Source: Alphaproteobacteria bacterium (lineage in GTDB: Bacteria > Pseudomonadota > Alphaproteobacteria > Rhodobacterales > Rhodobacteraceae). Taken from it: DNA of 56,300 nt. A program made the position numbers and the translations under genes. Shown here in pieces: positions 17,035-24,407 of the stretch (the stretch's first letter is position 1; each line of letters starts with the position of its first letter). The notes beneath the pieces were generated by a model that was given only the letters and a program-made list of their open reading frames with translations, had not been told where the DNA came from and did not search any database. Where the stretch lies: positions 1 through 56,300 of the forward strand of contig JAUILL010000023.1 in assembly GCA_030433335.1 (NCBI GenBank). The letters run 5' to 3'.

Positions 17035-17168
17035 TGAACTGGTCCACCCCTATAGTTAGGAAACGGAGGACCACAGATGGTTAACAAACGACCGAAACCT
17101 GAAGAGATTGTTACGAAACTGCGCCAAGTTGAGGTGCTGATGGGACAAGGCATGTCCCGCCTGGATGC
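17035..17168 (+). pseudogene. IS3-family OrfA, 5' fragment truncated by another IS
   Basis: After a leader (CCTATAGTTAGGAAACGGAGG) an ATG at 17077 opens MVNKRPKPEEIVTKLRQVEV and LMGQGMSRLDA, the typical N terminus of IS3-family OrfA proteins. After about 30 codons it is cut by the inverted repeat of the IS903-type element at 17169. The rest of this IS3 element is not found on the other side of the insertion. The 230 or so bases before it hold no gene I can recognise. Confidence 0.82.
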
Positions 17169-18218
17169 GGCACTGTTGCATAAATCGGGGTCTGAGCGTG
17201 GCTCCCCTTTCCCCGGACGGACCTATCCTACGGGCTCTGTGACGGGTACGCCGAGGGCGGTGCAACCATTGAGCACGGCGATACGCACTAGCAGCTCTGC
17301 GACCTGGCGGTCGAAGTCTCGGGCCATCAGGGATTGTCCGAGCAGCTTGATGCAATTCATCTTGGCCTCGACGCGACTCCGGCGGTGGTATCCGCTCCAC
17401 CGTCGCCAGATGGCACGACCCAGATACTTTGAGGCGCGCAGGGCTTCGTTTCGAGCGACGGCACCAGGGCTTGTCGGTTTCCACGCCTTCGCGTTCTTGC
17501 GGGGCGGGATGACAGCAGCGGCGTCACGGGCAGCGATTGCCTCGTGGCATTTGCGGATGTCATAAGCGCCGTCGGCAGTCACGGATCCAATCTCTTCGTC
17601 TGCCGGGATCTGATCGAGCAGGTCAGGCAGGACGGGTGCGTCACCGATGTTGCTGCCCGTGACCTCGACGGCCCGCACCTCCAGCGTTTCCTCATCAATG
17701 GCGATATGTATCTTGCACCAGATACGTCGTTTGGGGCCTCCGTGCTTGCGAGCGTTCCACTCGCCTTCACCCTCGGCCTTGATGCCGGTGCTATCGATCA
17801 GTAGGTTCAGTGGACCTGTAGCGCCGCGATAGGGGATGCTTACGTTCAGGATCTTCTGGCGGCGGCATAGGGTGCTGAAGTCCGGCACGGCCCAGTCCAT
17901 CCCGACCAGCCGAAGAAGGCTCTGCATGAAGCCTGTCGTCTGTTTCAGAGGCATGCCGAACAGCACCTTCATGGTCAAGCAAGTCTGGATCGCGGCATCG
18001 CTGAAACTCGGCTGCCGCCCACGTTTCCTGGTCGGAGGGGGCTTCCACACCATGTCGGGATCGAACCAGATCGTCAGCGAACCGCGCCGCCTCAGTGCTT
18101 CATTGTAAGCCGACCAATTCGTGGTCTTGTACTTCGTAGGGGTCCAACTGCTCATGCTATCCAGCTATCATGCTGGATTCATATGGTGAATCCCTCAGCC
18201 GATTTGCGCAACAAAGCC
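17169..18218 (-). mobile_element. IS5-family, IS903-group insertion sequence, 1050 bp
   Basis: The ends are GGCACTGTTGCATAAATC (17169-17186) and, inverted, GGCTTTGTTGCGCAAATC (18218-18201). They match at 14 of 18 positions and resemble the IS903 terminal repeat. The length of 1050 bp fits the group. Flanking 9-mers (CCTGGATGC and GCGGCACAG) differ, so there is no target duplication. Left and right flanks belong to unrelated, both truncated genes. Confidence 0.87.
17223..18155 (-). CDS. IS903-group (IS5 family) DDE transposase
   Basis: A 310-residue transposase filling the IS element. The DDE catalytic residues are visible in LLIDSTGIKAEG (Asp), VTADGAYDIRKCH (Asp) and YHRRSRVEAKMNCIKLLG (Glu with the YxxxRxxxE pattern). 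The N terminus has YNEALRRRGSLTIWFD and ALQTCLTMK-like AIQTCLTMKVLFGMPLKQ, typical of this group. The frame is open from end to end, so the element may still be active. It catalyses cut-and-paste movement at the flanking inverted repeats. Confidence 0.93.
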   Translation of the reverse strand: MSSWTPTKYKTTNWSAYNEALRRRGSLTIWFDPDMVWKPPPTRKRGRQPSFSDAAIQTCLTMKVLFGMPLKQTTGFMQSLLRLVGMDWAVPDFSTLCRRQKILNVSIPYRGATGPLNLLIDSTGIKAEGEGEWNARKHGGPKRRIWCKIHIAIDEETLEVRAVEVTGSNIGDAPVLPDLLDQIPADEEIGSVTADGAYDIRKCHEAIAARDAAAVIPPRKNAKAWKPTSPGAVARNEALRASKYLGRAIWRRWSGYHRRSRVEAKMNCIKLLGQSLMARDFDRQVAELLVRIAVLNGCTALGVPVTEPVG

Positions 18219-18536
18219 GCGGCACAGGTGAAACTTTCCCGCGCGGCACTGGGGGCAGGTTTCACAGTGGCCACCAAATCGACCCACCCCGACACGCTGC
18301 CCAAGCTTCCAAATCTCGGGAACACCGACGCCCAATGCGATGATTTTGCCCACCACCTCATGGCCCGGCACACGGTGAACTGCGGGATCGGTGGTTGAAA
18401 TGTCGCTGCGATCTGCCCCACAAATCCCGCAGGCCTCGACGGCATTCAGAACCTCGTCTGGTGCGGGAGCGGTGTCCTCGCACACAACAAGCGTCAGCAC
18501 ACCCGCGCCGGTTATTTCTGCGGCGCGGTAGGTCAT
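18219..18536 (-). pseudogene. Zinc-dependent alcohol dehydrogenase (MDR), N-terminal 106 codons only
   Basis: The frame begins MTYRAAEITGAGVL and shows the GroES-like MDR domain: the catalytic zinc site in EACGICGADRSD, VPGHEVVGKI (conserved GHE) and the structural zinc cysteines in CETCPQCRAGKFHLC. It ends at the IS terminus; the reading continues only a few codons into IS DNA. The nucleotide-binding domain is missing, so it is non-functional. Its ATG overlaps the stop of the PatB gene, showing it was the next gene of that operon. The missing 3' part is not on the far side of the IS. Confidence 0.9.
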
Positions 18537-19720
18537 AGGGCTGCTTTTAAGCGAGCCAACGCTTCGTCCACGGTGGCGCGGGAACATCCGAGGTTCACGC
18601 GCATGTACCCGTGCCCCTCAAGACCGAACTTTTGCCCCTTGTCCAACCACAACCTCGCTTTGGTCAGCATGAAATTTTCAAGCTGTTCCGCATCCATCCC
18701 CAAGCAACGACAGTCCATCCATGCCAGATAGAGCGAGTCCGCAGGCATCACATCCAGCCCCATCGCCCGCACGCCAGCCGCAAAATGGGTGTGGCTGGCG
18801 CGCAGATATTTCAGCAACTGATCAAGCCAAGGGGCACCGTGGCGATAGGCGGCTTCGGCAGCGATCATGCCCATGACATTGACCAGCGGGAACATGTTGC
18901 GGTCGTACTGCCGTTTAAAATTGTCGCGCAAACGGGGGTTCGGGATAAAGACGTTGGCACTTTGCAGACCTGGCAGGTTGAAGGTTTTGGAAGGCGCACT
19001 GCAGGTGATCGAGTTCTGCGCGAAGGCGTCCGACAGGCTGGCAAAGGGCGTGTGCCGCAATGCGGGGTTCAGCACCAGATCCTGATGAATCTCGTCCGAG
19101 ACGACGATGATCCCGTGACGTGCGCAGATCTCTCCCATCGCGGTCAGGTCTTCGGGAGACCAGACGTTGCCGGTGGGGTTGTGCGGATTTGACAGAATAA
19201 ACAGGCGGGTGCTGGGGGTGATCGCGGCCTCAAACACAGCAGCATCAAAACGGTAGCCCTGCTCGGTGCGCACCAAGGGCGCGTTCACCGGAAAGCGGCC
19301 ATTCAACAGCACGTCATCGCGGAAATGGGCATAGACCGGCGGCTGGATCAGCACCCCGTCACCGGGGGCGGTGAAGGCCTGCACGACAACCTTGATCGCG
19401 GTGATGATGCCCGAGGTCTGCACCACCCACTCGGGTGCGACGTCCCAGCCAAAGCGCTGCGCCTGCCAGTCCACAACCGCTTGCACATAGTATGGCCGCG
19501 CCCCGTTGGGGTAGCCGAAAACGCCCTCCTGTGCGTGGGCGACAAGGGCATCAATCACCGGCTGCGGCGCTCGGAAATCCATGTCAGCCACCCACATGGG
19601 CAGGGGATCAGCCGCCGCCTGCGCGGGCGTCAGTTGCCGCGACTGCGCGCCCCATTTCATGCAGTCAGTGCTGCGATGGATCACGGTGTCAAAGGGGCTG
19701 GGGGTGCTGTCAAAGCTCAT
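18533..19720 (-). CDS. patB: PatB/MalY-type C-S lyase (pyridoxal phosphate aminotransferase fold)
   Basis: The 395-residue protein is a fold type I PLP enzyme of the MalY/PatB group. Key stretches are PLPMWVADMDFRAPQPV (typical MalY/PatB start), GVFGYPNG, ILSNPHNPTGNVW, IVVSDEIHQDLV and the PLP-lysine in TCSAPSKTFNLPGLQ, then YMRVNLGCSRATVDEAL with the carboxylate-binding Arg. The group cleaves C-S bonds of cystathionine or cysteine conjugates, giving pyruvate, ammonia and a thiol. It is divergent from a LysR regulator of MetR-like type, fitting a sulfur amino acid role. The operon's second gene, the alcohol dehydrogenase, is destroyed by the IS. Confidence 0.88.
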   Translation of the reverse strand: MSFDSTPSPFDTVIHRSTDCMKWGAQSRQLTPAQAAADPLPMWVADMDFRAPQPVIDALVAHAQEGVFGYPNGARPYYVQAVVDWQAQRFGWDVAPEWVVQTSGIITAIKVVVQAFTAPGDGVLIQPPVYAHFRDDVLLNGRFPVNAPLVRTEQGYRFDAAVFEAAITPSTRLFILSNPHNPTGNVWSPEDLTAMGEICARHGIIVVSDEIHQDLVLNPALRHTPFASLSDAFAQNSITCSAPSKTFNLPGLQSANVFIPNPRLRDNFKRQYDRNMFPLVNVMGMIAAEAAYRHGAPWLDQLLKYLRASHTHFAAGVRAMGLDVMPADSLYLAWMDCRCLGMDAEQLENFMLTKARLWLDKGQKFGLEGHGYMRVNLGCSRATVDEALARLKAAL

Positions 19721-19764
19721 CGCGGTCTCCTGTGCTGTGCGGTGCAGATTAGCGATTTCCTAAC

Positions 19765-19789
19765 ATGAGAAAAAATGGCATGTTCTCAT
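19765..19789. promoter_or_regulatory. LysR-type operator in the patB/lysR divergent promoter
   Basis: ATGAGAA (19765-19771), an 11-bp spacer, then TTCTCAT (19783-19789) form a perfect 7-bp inverted repeat in the 91-bp gap. The layout is the T-N11-A box of LysR-type regulators. It probably serves the LysR protein encoded at 19812 for autoregulation and control of patB. Confidence 0.75.
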
Positions 19790-19811
19790 CAAACCATGAA
19801 GGAAATGCATA

Positions 19812-20702
19812 ATGCTGGACCGCCAACACCTGACCATCCTGCGCAGCGTGGCCCGTTATGGAAGCGTCACCGCCGCCGCAGGGGCCATGAACCTGAGCCA
19901 GTCCGCAATCAGCCACGCCATCGCCAAGCTAGAGGATCGCCACAGGGTCAAACTCTGGCGGCGCAAAGGCAGGCGGCTAGAAATGACACAGGCGGGCCAA
20001 TACCTGCTGGAACTGGCCGAGCGCATCGTTCCTGAACTGGAACACGCCGAGACCGTGCTGGCCGACATGGCCAAAGGGCGGCGCGGGTCGTTGCGCATCG
20101 GGATGGAGTGTCATCCTTGCGAGCAGTGGCTGATGCATGTGGTCGGCCCGTTCTTGCAGGCGTGGCCAGCGGTGGATTTGCAGATGAAGACCGCTTTCCG
20201 CTTTGACGGGATCGCGGCCTTGCAAGCCCACGAGATTGATATGCTGGTCACCCCCGACCCAATGGCCCTGCCCGATGTCACCTTCACGCCGGTGTTTGAT
20301 TATGAACTGGTGATCGTGTTGCCTGCGGATCACCCTTTGGTGGGACGCGACCGTATCCAGCCTGACGATTTACGCGATCAGACCCTTTATACAGTGCCGG
20401 TGACGCCCAACCGCTTGGATATTTTTACCCGTTTTCTGACACCTGCGGGTCGCCGCCCCGCGGCCCATGTGGGGATCGAGTCCGTTGACCTGATGCTGCA
20501 ACTGGTTGCGGCAGGTCGCGGAGTGACTGTACTGCCCGATTGGCTGGTGGCTCTTCAGGCAGACCGCCTGCCGATCGTAACCCGCCCCATCGGCGGGGGG
20601 CTGCAAAAGGCGATTAATCTTGGTACTCGGATCGAAGACCACGATATCGACTACGTGGCTGGTTTCAGACTGATCGCTGGCCAAGAGTTTAAGCGACCGT
20701 AG
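19812..20702 (+). CDS. LysR-family regulator, MetR-like
   Basis: A 296-residue LysR protein. The helix-turn-helix is MLDRQHLTILRSVARYGSVT, then AAAGAMNLSQSAISHAIAKLE. The effector domain carries LRIGMECHPCEQWL and SVDLMLQLVAAGRGVTVLPDWL. The MECHPCEQWL stretch and overall pattern resemble MetR, which responds to homocysteine. The ATG at 19812 follows AAGGA. It is divergent from a C-S lyase gene with a clear shared operator, so it most likely controls that gene in response to a sulfur amino acid. Confidence 0.88.
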   Translation: MLDRQHLTILRSVARYGSVTAAAGAMNLSQSAISHAIAKLEDRHRVKLWRRKGRRLEMTQAGQYLLELAERIVPELEHAETVLADMAKGRRGSLRIGMECHPCEQWLMHVVGPFLQAWPAVDLQMKTAFRFDGIAALQAHEIDMLVTPDPMALPDVTFTPVFDYELVIVLPADHPLVGRDRIQPDDLRDQTLYTVPVTPNRLDIFTRFLTPAGRRPAAHVGIESVDLMLQLVAAGRGVTVLPDWLVALQADRLPIVTRPIGGGLQKAINLGTRIEDHDIDYVAGFRLIAGQEFKRP

Positions 20703-20756
20703 GCGCCTGCGATACGGTTCTTGTCGACCAATTGGCTGCCTGTTAACGCTAGGGGC

Positions 20757-21446
20757 ATGTCCTTTACCGTCGCCAAAGTCCAACGCAAAAGTACCGAGAC
20801 CGAGGCCGCAGATCTGTTGCGGCAGGCAATCGTGCGCGGGGATGTTCCGCTTGGCGAACGGTTGACCGAAGTGGCACTGGCCAAGCAGTTGGGTGTGTCA
20901 CGGACGACCGTGCGCACTGTATTGCATCAGTTGGTCCAAGAAGGCTTGGTTAATCAGTTTCCTTATGTAGGTTGGTCGGTCATGACCCTAAGCCCGCGCG
21001 ATGCGTGGGAGTTGTATACCCTGCGTTCCAGTCTGGAAACACTTGCGGCAAAGCTCGTGGCGGACAGGGTAAAGAATTCTGGAATGGCTCCGATCAAAGA
21101 TGTTCTGGATGCCCGTTTGGCCGATCTGGAACAAGCGTGCGAAGAGGGTAGTCAGGCGTCGATCGCGGCCGCAGACATGGCTTTGCATCGGACCTGCGTG
21201 GATTTGTCAGGCCACGGACGCCTGCGGAGCCAGTACGATCAGATCCAGCATCAGGTGCAAATCTATATCCGCTCCAGCGACGGTTTGATCCGGGAGCCTG
21301 CTTTGATCTTCGAGCAGCACAAGCCGCTGGTCGCGGCGCTTTTGTCCGGTGATCCGGTGGCCGCGCAGGCCGCTTTCGCAACCCATCTCGGCAGCGAAGG
21401 TGCGATTCTGGAGAGCCATCTCGCCACCTCGGCGGCGCCGGAATAG
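20757..21446 (+). CDS. GntR-family regulator, FCD subfamily
   Basis: A protein of about 229 residues with a GntR winged helix (ADLLRQAIVRGDVPLGERLTE, LAKQLGVSRTTVRTVLHQL, NQFPYVGWSVMTLSPRD) and an FCD domain (MALHRTCVDLSGHGRL; FEQHKPLVAALLSGD). The start is uncertain: the ATG at 20757 has AGGGG very close, while a TTG at 20721 would add 12 residues. It differs from the two paralogous regulators at 25595 and 35280. It stands alone after the LysR gene and is followed by a strong terminator. A TGTCGACC sequence (20722-20729) lies just upstream. Its target is unknown; the glycerate kinase-enolase operon downstream is a candidate. Confidence 0.85.
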   Translation: MSFTVAKVQRKSTETEAADLLRQAIVRGDVPLGERLTEVALAKQLGVSRTTVRTVLHQLVQEGLVNQFPYVGWSVMTLSPRDAWELYTLRSSLETLAAKLVADRVKNSGMAPIKDVLDARLADLEQACEEGSQASIAAADMALHRTCVDLSGHGRLRSQYDQIQHQVQIYIRSSDGLIREPALIFEQHKPLVAALLSGDPVAAQAAFATHLGSEGAILESHLATSAAPE

Positions 21447-21477
21447 GACCGAAATCCGAGAGATGAATTCCGGGAAC

Positions 21478-21501
21478 TCCGCCTTTTGGCGGATTTTTTT
21501 T
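21478..21501 (+). terminator. Rho-independent terminator after the GntR gene
   Basis: TCCGCC (21478-21483), loop TTTT, GGCGGA (21488-21493), followed by eight T. A textbook intrinsic terminator for the plus-strand gene ending at 21446. Confidence 0.92.
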
Positions 21502-21599
21502 CGGCACGCGCTCCCCGTCGTTTGCGTGGGATAATTCAATTAATATCATAAAATCCGTTGCTTGGTGAGGTCGCGTTGCGGGTTCATCACAAGTTGTCC

Positions 21600-21645
21600 A
21601 TTGTCCAACAATATATTGACACACATTATGTCGACAACCTAACAC
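21600..21645 (+). promoter_or_regulatory. Promoter with TGTCGACA operator upstream of the glycerate kinase operon
   Basis: TTGACA (21616-21621) is a good -35 box. TGTCGACA (21629-21636) lies in the spacer just before a poor -10 region near 21640. ATTGT-CCA-ACAAT (21600-21612) is another small inverted repeat upstream. The TGTCGACA palindrome recurs at other promoters of this region (26403, 33777, 36098, 37349), so it is the probable operator of a shared GntR regulator. Confidence 0.7.
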
Positions 21646-21704
21646 TTGAGGCAAGCCCGGGGTGATCGACCCCAGGCAATACCCCTGAACAGACAGGTTG
21701 CCCG

Positions 21705-23114
21705 ATGAAGAAAATCCGTAACGCCAGCGCATTGCTGGCGACCGGAGACCGTGTGTCTCGTCAAATTGTCCTGGAAATTGCTGACCGCACGCTTCAGCGG
21801 CTGGATAGCTACACCCGTATGCGCGAGATGATGTCGTTGGAGGGCGACATTCTGAAGATCGGCGAACGTCAGTGGGATTTGAGGGCCAAACGAAACGTTT
21901 ATCTCTTTGGTGCGGGCAAGGCCTGTAACCACATGGCGATGGCCGTGGATCACACCCTTGGTGACCGTCTGACCGCAGGAATCGCAATCGTCAAAATCCT
22001 CGAAGAGTCCGACCACTTCAACAAGACCGAAGTGGTCGTCGGGGGGCACCCGCTGCCCAACGATGTCGGGTTCGAGGCATCAAAGCGGATCATCGATATT
22101 GTCGATCTGGCCGGTCCCGACGATCTGTTCATCTGTGTGATTTCGGGGGGAAGTTCGGCGCTGATGTCCTGCCCTGTCGAGGGGATCAGCCTGCAGGATG
22201 AAATCGACACCACGGATGTCTTGCTGAAATCCGGCGCGGGCATCTATGAAATCAACGCAGTGCGCAGGCATATCTCGGCATTGAATGGCGGGATGCTGGC
22301 CAAGCGTATTCAGGATCGCGGGGCCGAGATGATCGGTTTCGGCATTTCCGATGCGGTTGGCAGCCCTGCCACCGGCGACATCCGCAAACCCTATGCCGCC
22401 TACAAAAGTACCCCCATCGGACCGGATGCGACCACGCTGGATGATGCCCGCGCAACCATTGTGAACTATGACGTGGCGGATCGTTTGCCCCGTTCCGTTG
22501 TCGACTATCTGATGAATGCCGGACCGGACAAGGAAACGCCCAAAGCCTTTCCACAGCACACATATTTTCTGCTGAACACCCTGCCCGACAGTTGCCTTTA
22601 TGCTCGGGATGTGGCGCAGGATATGGGACTGCAGTCGATCATCCTGTCCTCTTTCCTAGAGGGAGAAAGCCGCGATGCAGGCACGTTTATGGCCTCGCTC
22701 GCGCGGGAAATTCAGGCCTACGGCAACCCCATTAAACCACCCTGCGTGCTGCTGAGTTCGGGCGAAGTCACAACCCGCATTCTGGATAACGCGGTGATCA
22801 AGGGGCATGGCGGGCCGGGTCAGGAAATGACCGTCAGCTTTGCGATCGCGGCGTCCAAAACCCGCGGTGCTTGCCTGCTGTCCATCGACAGCGAAGGCAC
22901 CGACGGCACTGCCCCCATCGCGGGTGGCATCACTGATAGCGCCAGCCTGAGCGCGGCGGAAACCCTCGGGATCAACCTGCACCAGACGCTGCGAGATCAC
23001 AGTTGCTACGAGGCACTCGATGCCATCGGCGGTGGGGTCTTTACCGGAAATACGGGCACGAACCTGTGTGATCTCAATATCTTGTACGTTCCCGCGCTGG
23101 AGGCAGCACAATGA
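21705..23114 (+). CDS. MOFRL-family glycerate 2-kinase / hydroxypyruvate reductase-type protein
   Basis: A 469-residue DUF4147/MOFRL protein (GckA/TtuD type). Motifs are YLFGAGKACNHMA near residue 66, VVVGGHPLPND, FICVISGGSSALMSCP, NAVRRHISALNGGMLA, the C-terminal ILDNAVIKGHGGPGQEM and SIDSEGTDGTAPIAGGI. Enzymes of this family phosphorylate D-glycerate at C2. The gene opens an operon with the enolase homologue (4-bp overlap) and the OCD-like protein. Kinase to 2-phosphoglycerate followed by enolase would make sense, but that enolase homologue is strongly altered, so the kinase may act on a glycerate-like hydroxy acid. A slightly extended N terminus is seen before the usual domain start. Confidence 0.85.
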   Translation: MKKIRNASALLATGDRVSRQIVLEIADRTLQRLDSYTRMREMMSLEGDILKIGERQWDLRAKRNVYLFGAGKACNHMAMAVDHTLGDRLTAGIAIVKILEESDHFNKTEVVVGGHPLPNDVGFEASKRIIDIVDLAGPDDLFICVISGGSSALMSCPVEGISLQDEIDTTDVLLKSGAGIYEINAVRRHISALNGGMLAKRIQDRGAEMIGFGISDAVGSPATGDIRKPYAAYKSTPIGPDATTLDDARATIVNYDVADRLPRSVVDYLMNAGPDKETPKAFPQHTYFLLNTLPDSCLYARDVAQDMGLQSIILSSFLEGESRDAGTFMASLAREIQAYGNPIKPPCVLLSSGEVTTRILDNAVIKGHGGPGQEMTVSFAIAASKTRGACLLSIDSEGTDGTAPIAGGITDSASLSAAETLGINLHQTLRDHSCYEALDAIGGGVFTGNTGTNLCDLNILYVPALEAAQ

Positions 23115-24385
23115 CCGATCCTATCGTCTCAGTCCGTGCGCAACAGATCATCGATTGTAAGTGCCGCCCCGCCGTCGAGGTGGAAATCCGGACCCGTAAC
23201 GGTGCCAAGGGGCGCGGTGCAGCTCCCACCGGATCGTCGGTCGGCATGTACGAGGCCCACGTTCTGCGCGACGGCAATCCCGCGAGCTATCACGGACTGT
23301 CGGTTCACAAGGCGGTTGAAAACGTCGAAAAGCTAATCGCCCCGGCGCTTATCGGTATGGATATCGCGGATCAGGCGGGTATCGACGCGGCGATGATCGC
23401 GCTGGATGGCACCGAAGATAAGCGCCGCTTGGGCGGGAACGCGATCTATTCGACCTCGATTGCGGCGTTTCGTGCTGCAGCTGATGCGCGCGATGTGCCG
23501 CTCTATGAAATGATCGCGGGCGGACCAATCCGGACCGTTCCTGTGCCCTGTTTTAATGTGATCAACGGCGGGAAATACGACAGCTTCACCCAAGGGTTCA
23601 ACGAATTCCTGATCGTACCCTACGGCACCAGCAGCATCGACGCTGCCATCGAGATGGCCGTCGCTGTGTTCGAAAAGCTCGGTGAGGTGCTGACCGCCCA
23701 TCTAGGGCACAAGCCGCAGGTTGCCTCATCCTATGGGTATGCCGCGCCTTCTGACGACCCCGAGGTCTGTCTGGACCTGATGCAGCGTGCGATTGACGCC
23801 TGCGGCTATGGTGGCAAGGTGGCCTTTGCCCTCGATTGCGCATCGAGCGAAGTCTATGACGCCGACGCCCGCACCTATTTGCTCAAGGGGCAGCCGGTCA
23901 GCGCGGCGACCCTGATCGCCTATGCCAAGAGCCTGACAGAAAAGTACAATTTCGTCTTCATAGAAGATCTCTTGGATGAGAATGACTGGGACGGTTACGT
24001 TCAGGCTGTGCGCGACATGCCCCGCACCATCATTCTTGGCGATGATCTGACTGTCACCCGACTGGAGTTTCTGGAACGCGCCCACCGTGAGCATGCTTGC
24101 GATGGATTTATTCTGAAACCAAACCAAGTCGGTACCGTCACCGAGGCCCTTCAGGCCTATGGCTTTGCCCGTGACCATAACATGATCGTCGTGCCCTCGG
24201 GGCGGTCAGGAGGCGTTGTGGATGACGTGGTGATGGATTTCTCGGTCGGGCTTCATGTGCCTTTCCAGAAAAACGGTGCGCCTCGGTCCGGTGAACGGAT
24301 CGAAAAGCTGAACTTCCTGATGCGGGCGAACGCCGCCAATCCCGGTTGCCGCCTGTACGACATCACGCCGCTGCTGCGGTTTTGA
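23111..24385 (+). CDS. Divergent enolase homologue with altered catalytic residues
   Basis: A 424-residue protein that aligns along its whole length with enolase. Kept are the Mg ligands Asp242 (ALDCASSE), Glu285 (FIEDLLDENDWDG) and Asp311 (ILGDDLTVT), the base Lys336 (ILKPNQVGTVTE), Glu165, the phosphate-binding Arg365-Ser366 and a Lys near residue 386. Lost are the loop His, now Tyr156 (NGGKYDS), the catalytic acid Glu of GDEGG, now Ser (VASSYGYAAP, 204-213), and the His of SHRSGE, now Gly364 (VPSGRSGG). Enolase normally dehydrates 2-phosphoglycerate. Here the metal site and Lys base could still support enolisation, but with another substrate or reaction. Known precedent is carboxyphosphonoenolpyruvate synthase, an enolase relative. 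It is not the housekeeping enolase. Confidence 0.85.
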   Translation: MTDPIVSVRAQQIIDCKCRPAVEVEIRTRNGAKGRGAAPTGSSVGMYEAHVLRDGNPASYHGLSVHKAVENVEKLIAPALIGMDIADQAGIDAAMIALDGTEDKRRLGGNAIYSTSIAAFRAAADARDVPLYEMIAGGPIRTVPVPCFNVINGGKYDSFTQGFNEFLIVPYGTSSIDAAIEMAVAVFEKLGEVLTAHLGHKPQVASSYGYAAPSDDPEVCLDLMQRAIDACGYGGKVAFALDCASSEVYDADARTYLLKGQPVSAATLIAYAKSLTEKYNFVFIEDLLDENDWDGYVQAVRDMPRTIILGDDLTVTRLEFLERAHREHACDGFILKPNQVGTVTEALQAYGFARDHNMIVVPSGRSGGVVDDVVMDFSVGLHVPFQKNGAPRSGERIEKLNFLMRANAANPGCRLYDITPLLRF

Positions 24386-24407
24386 CCCCCTATTCATGAA
24401 AGGGCCT

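Noticed and set aside
23111..24385. Housekeeping enolase
   Set aside because: The catalytic acid Glu, the loop His and the active-site His are replaced, and the gene sits in a catabolic operon, so it cannot be called the glycolytic enzyme.
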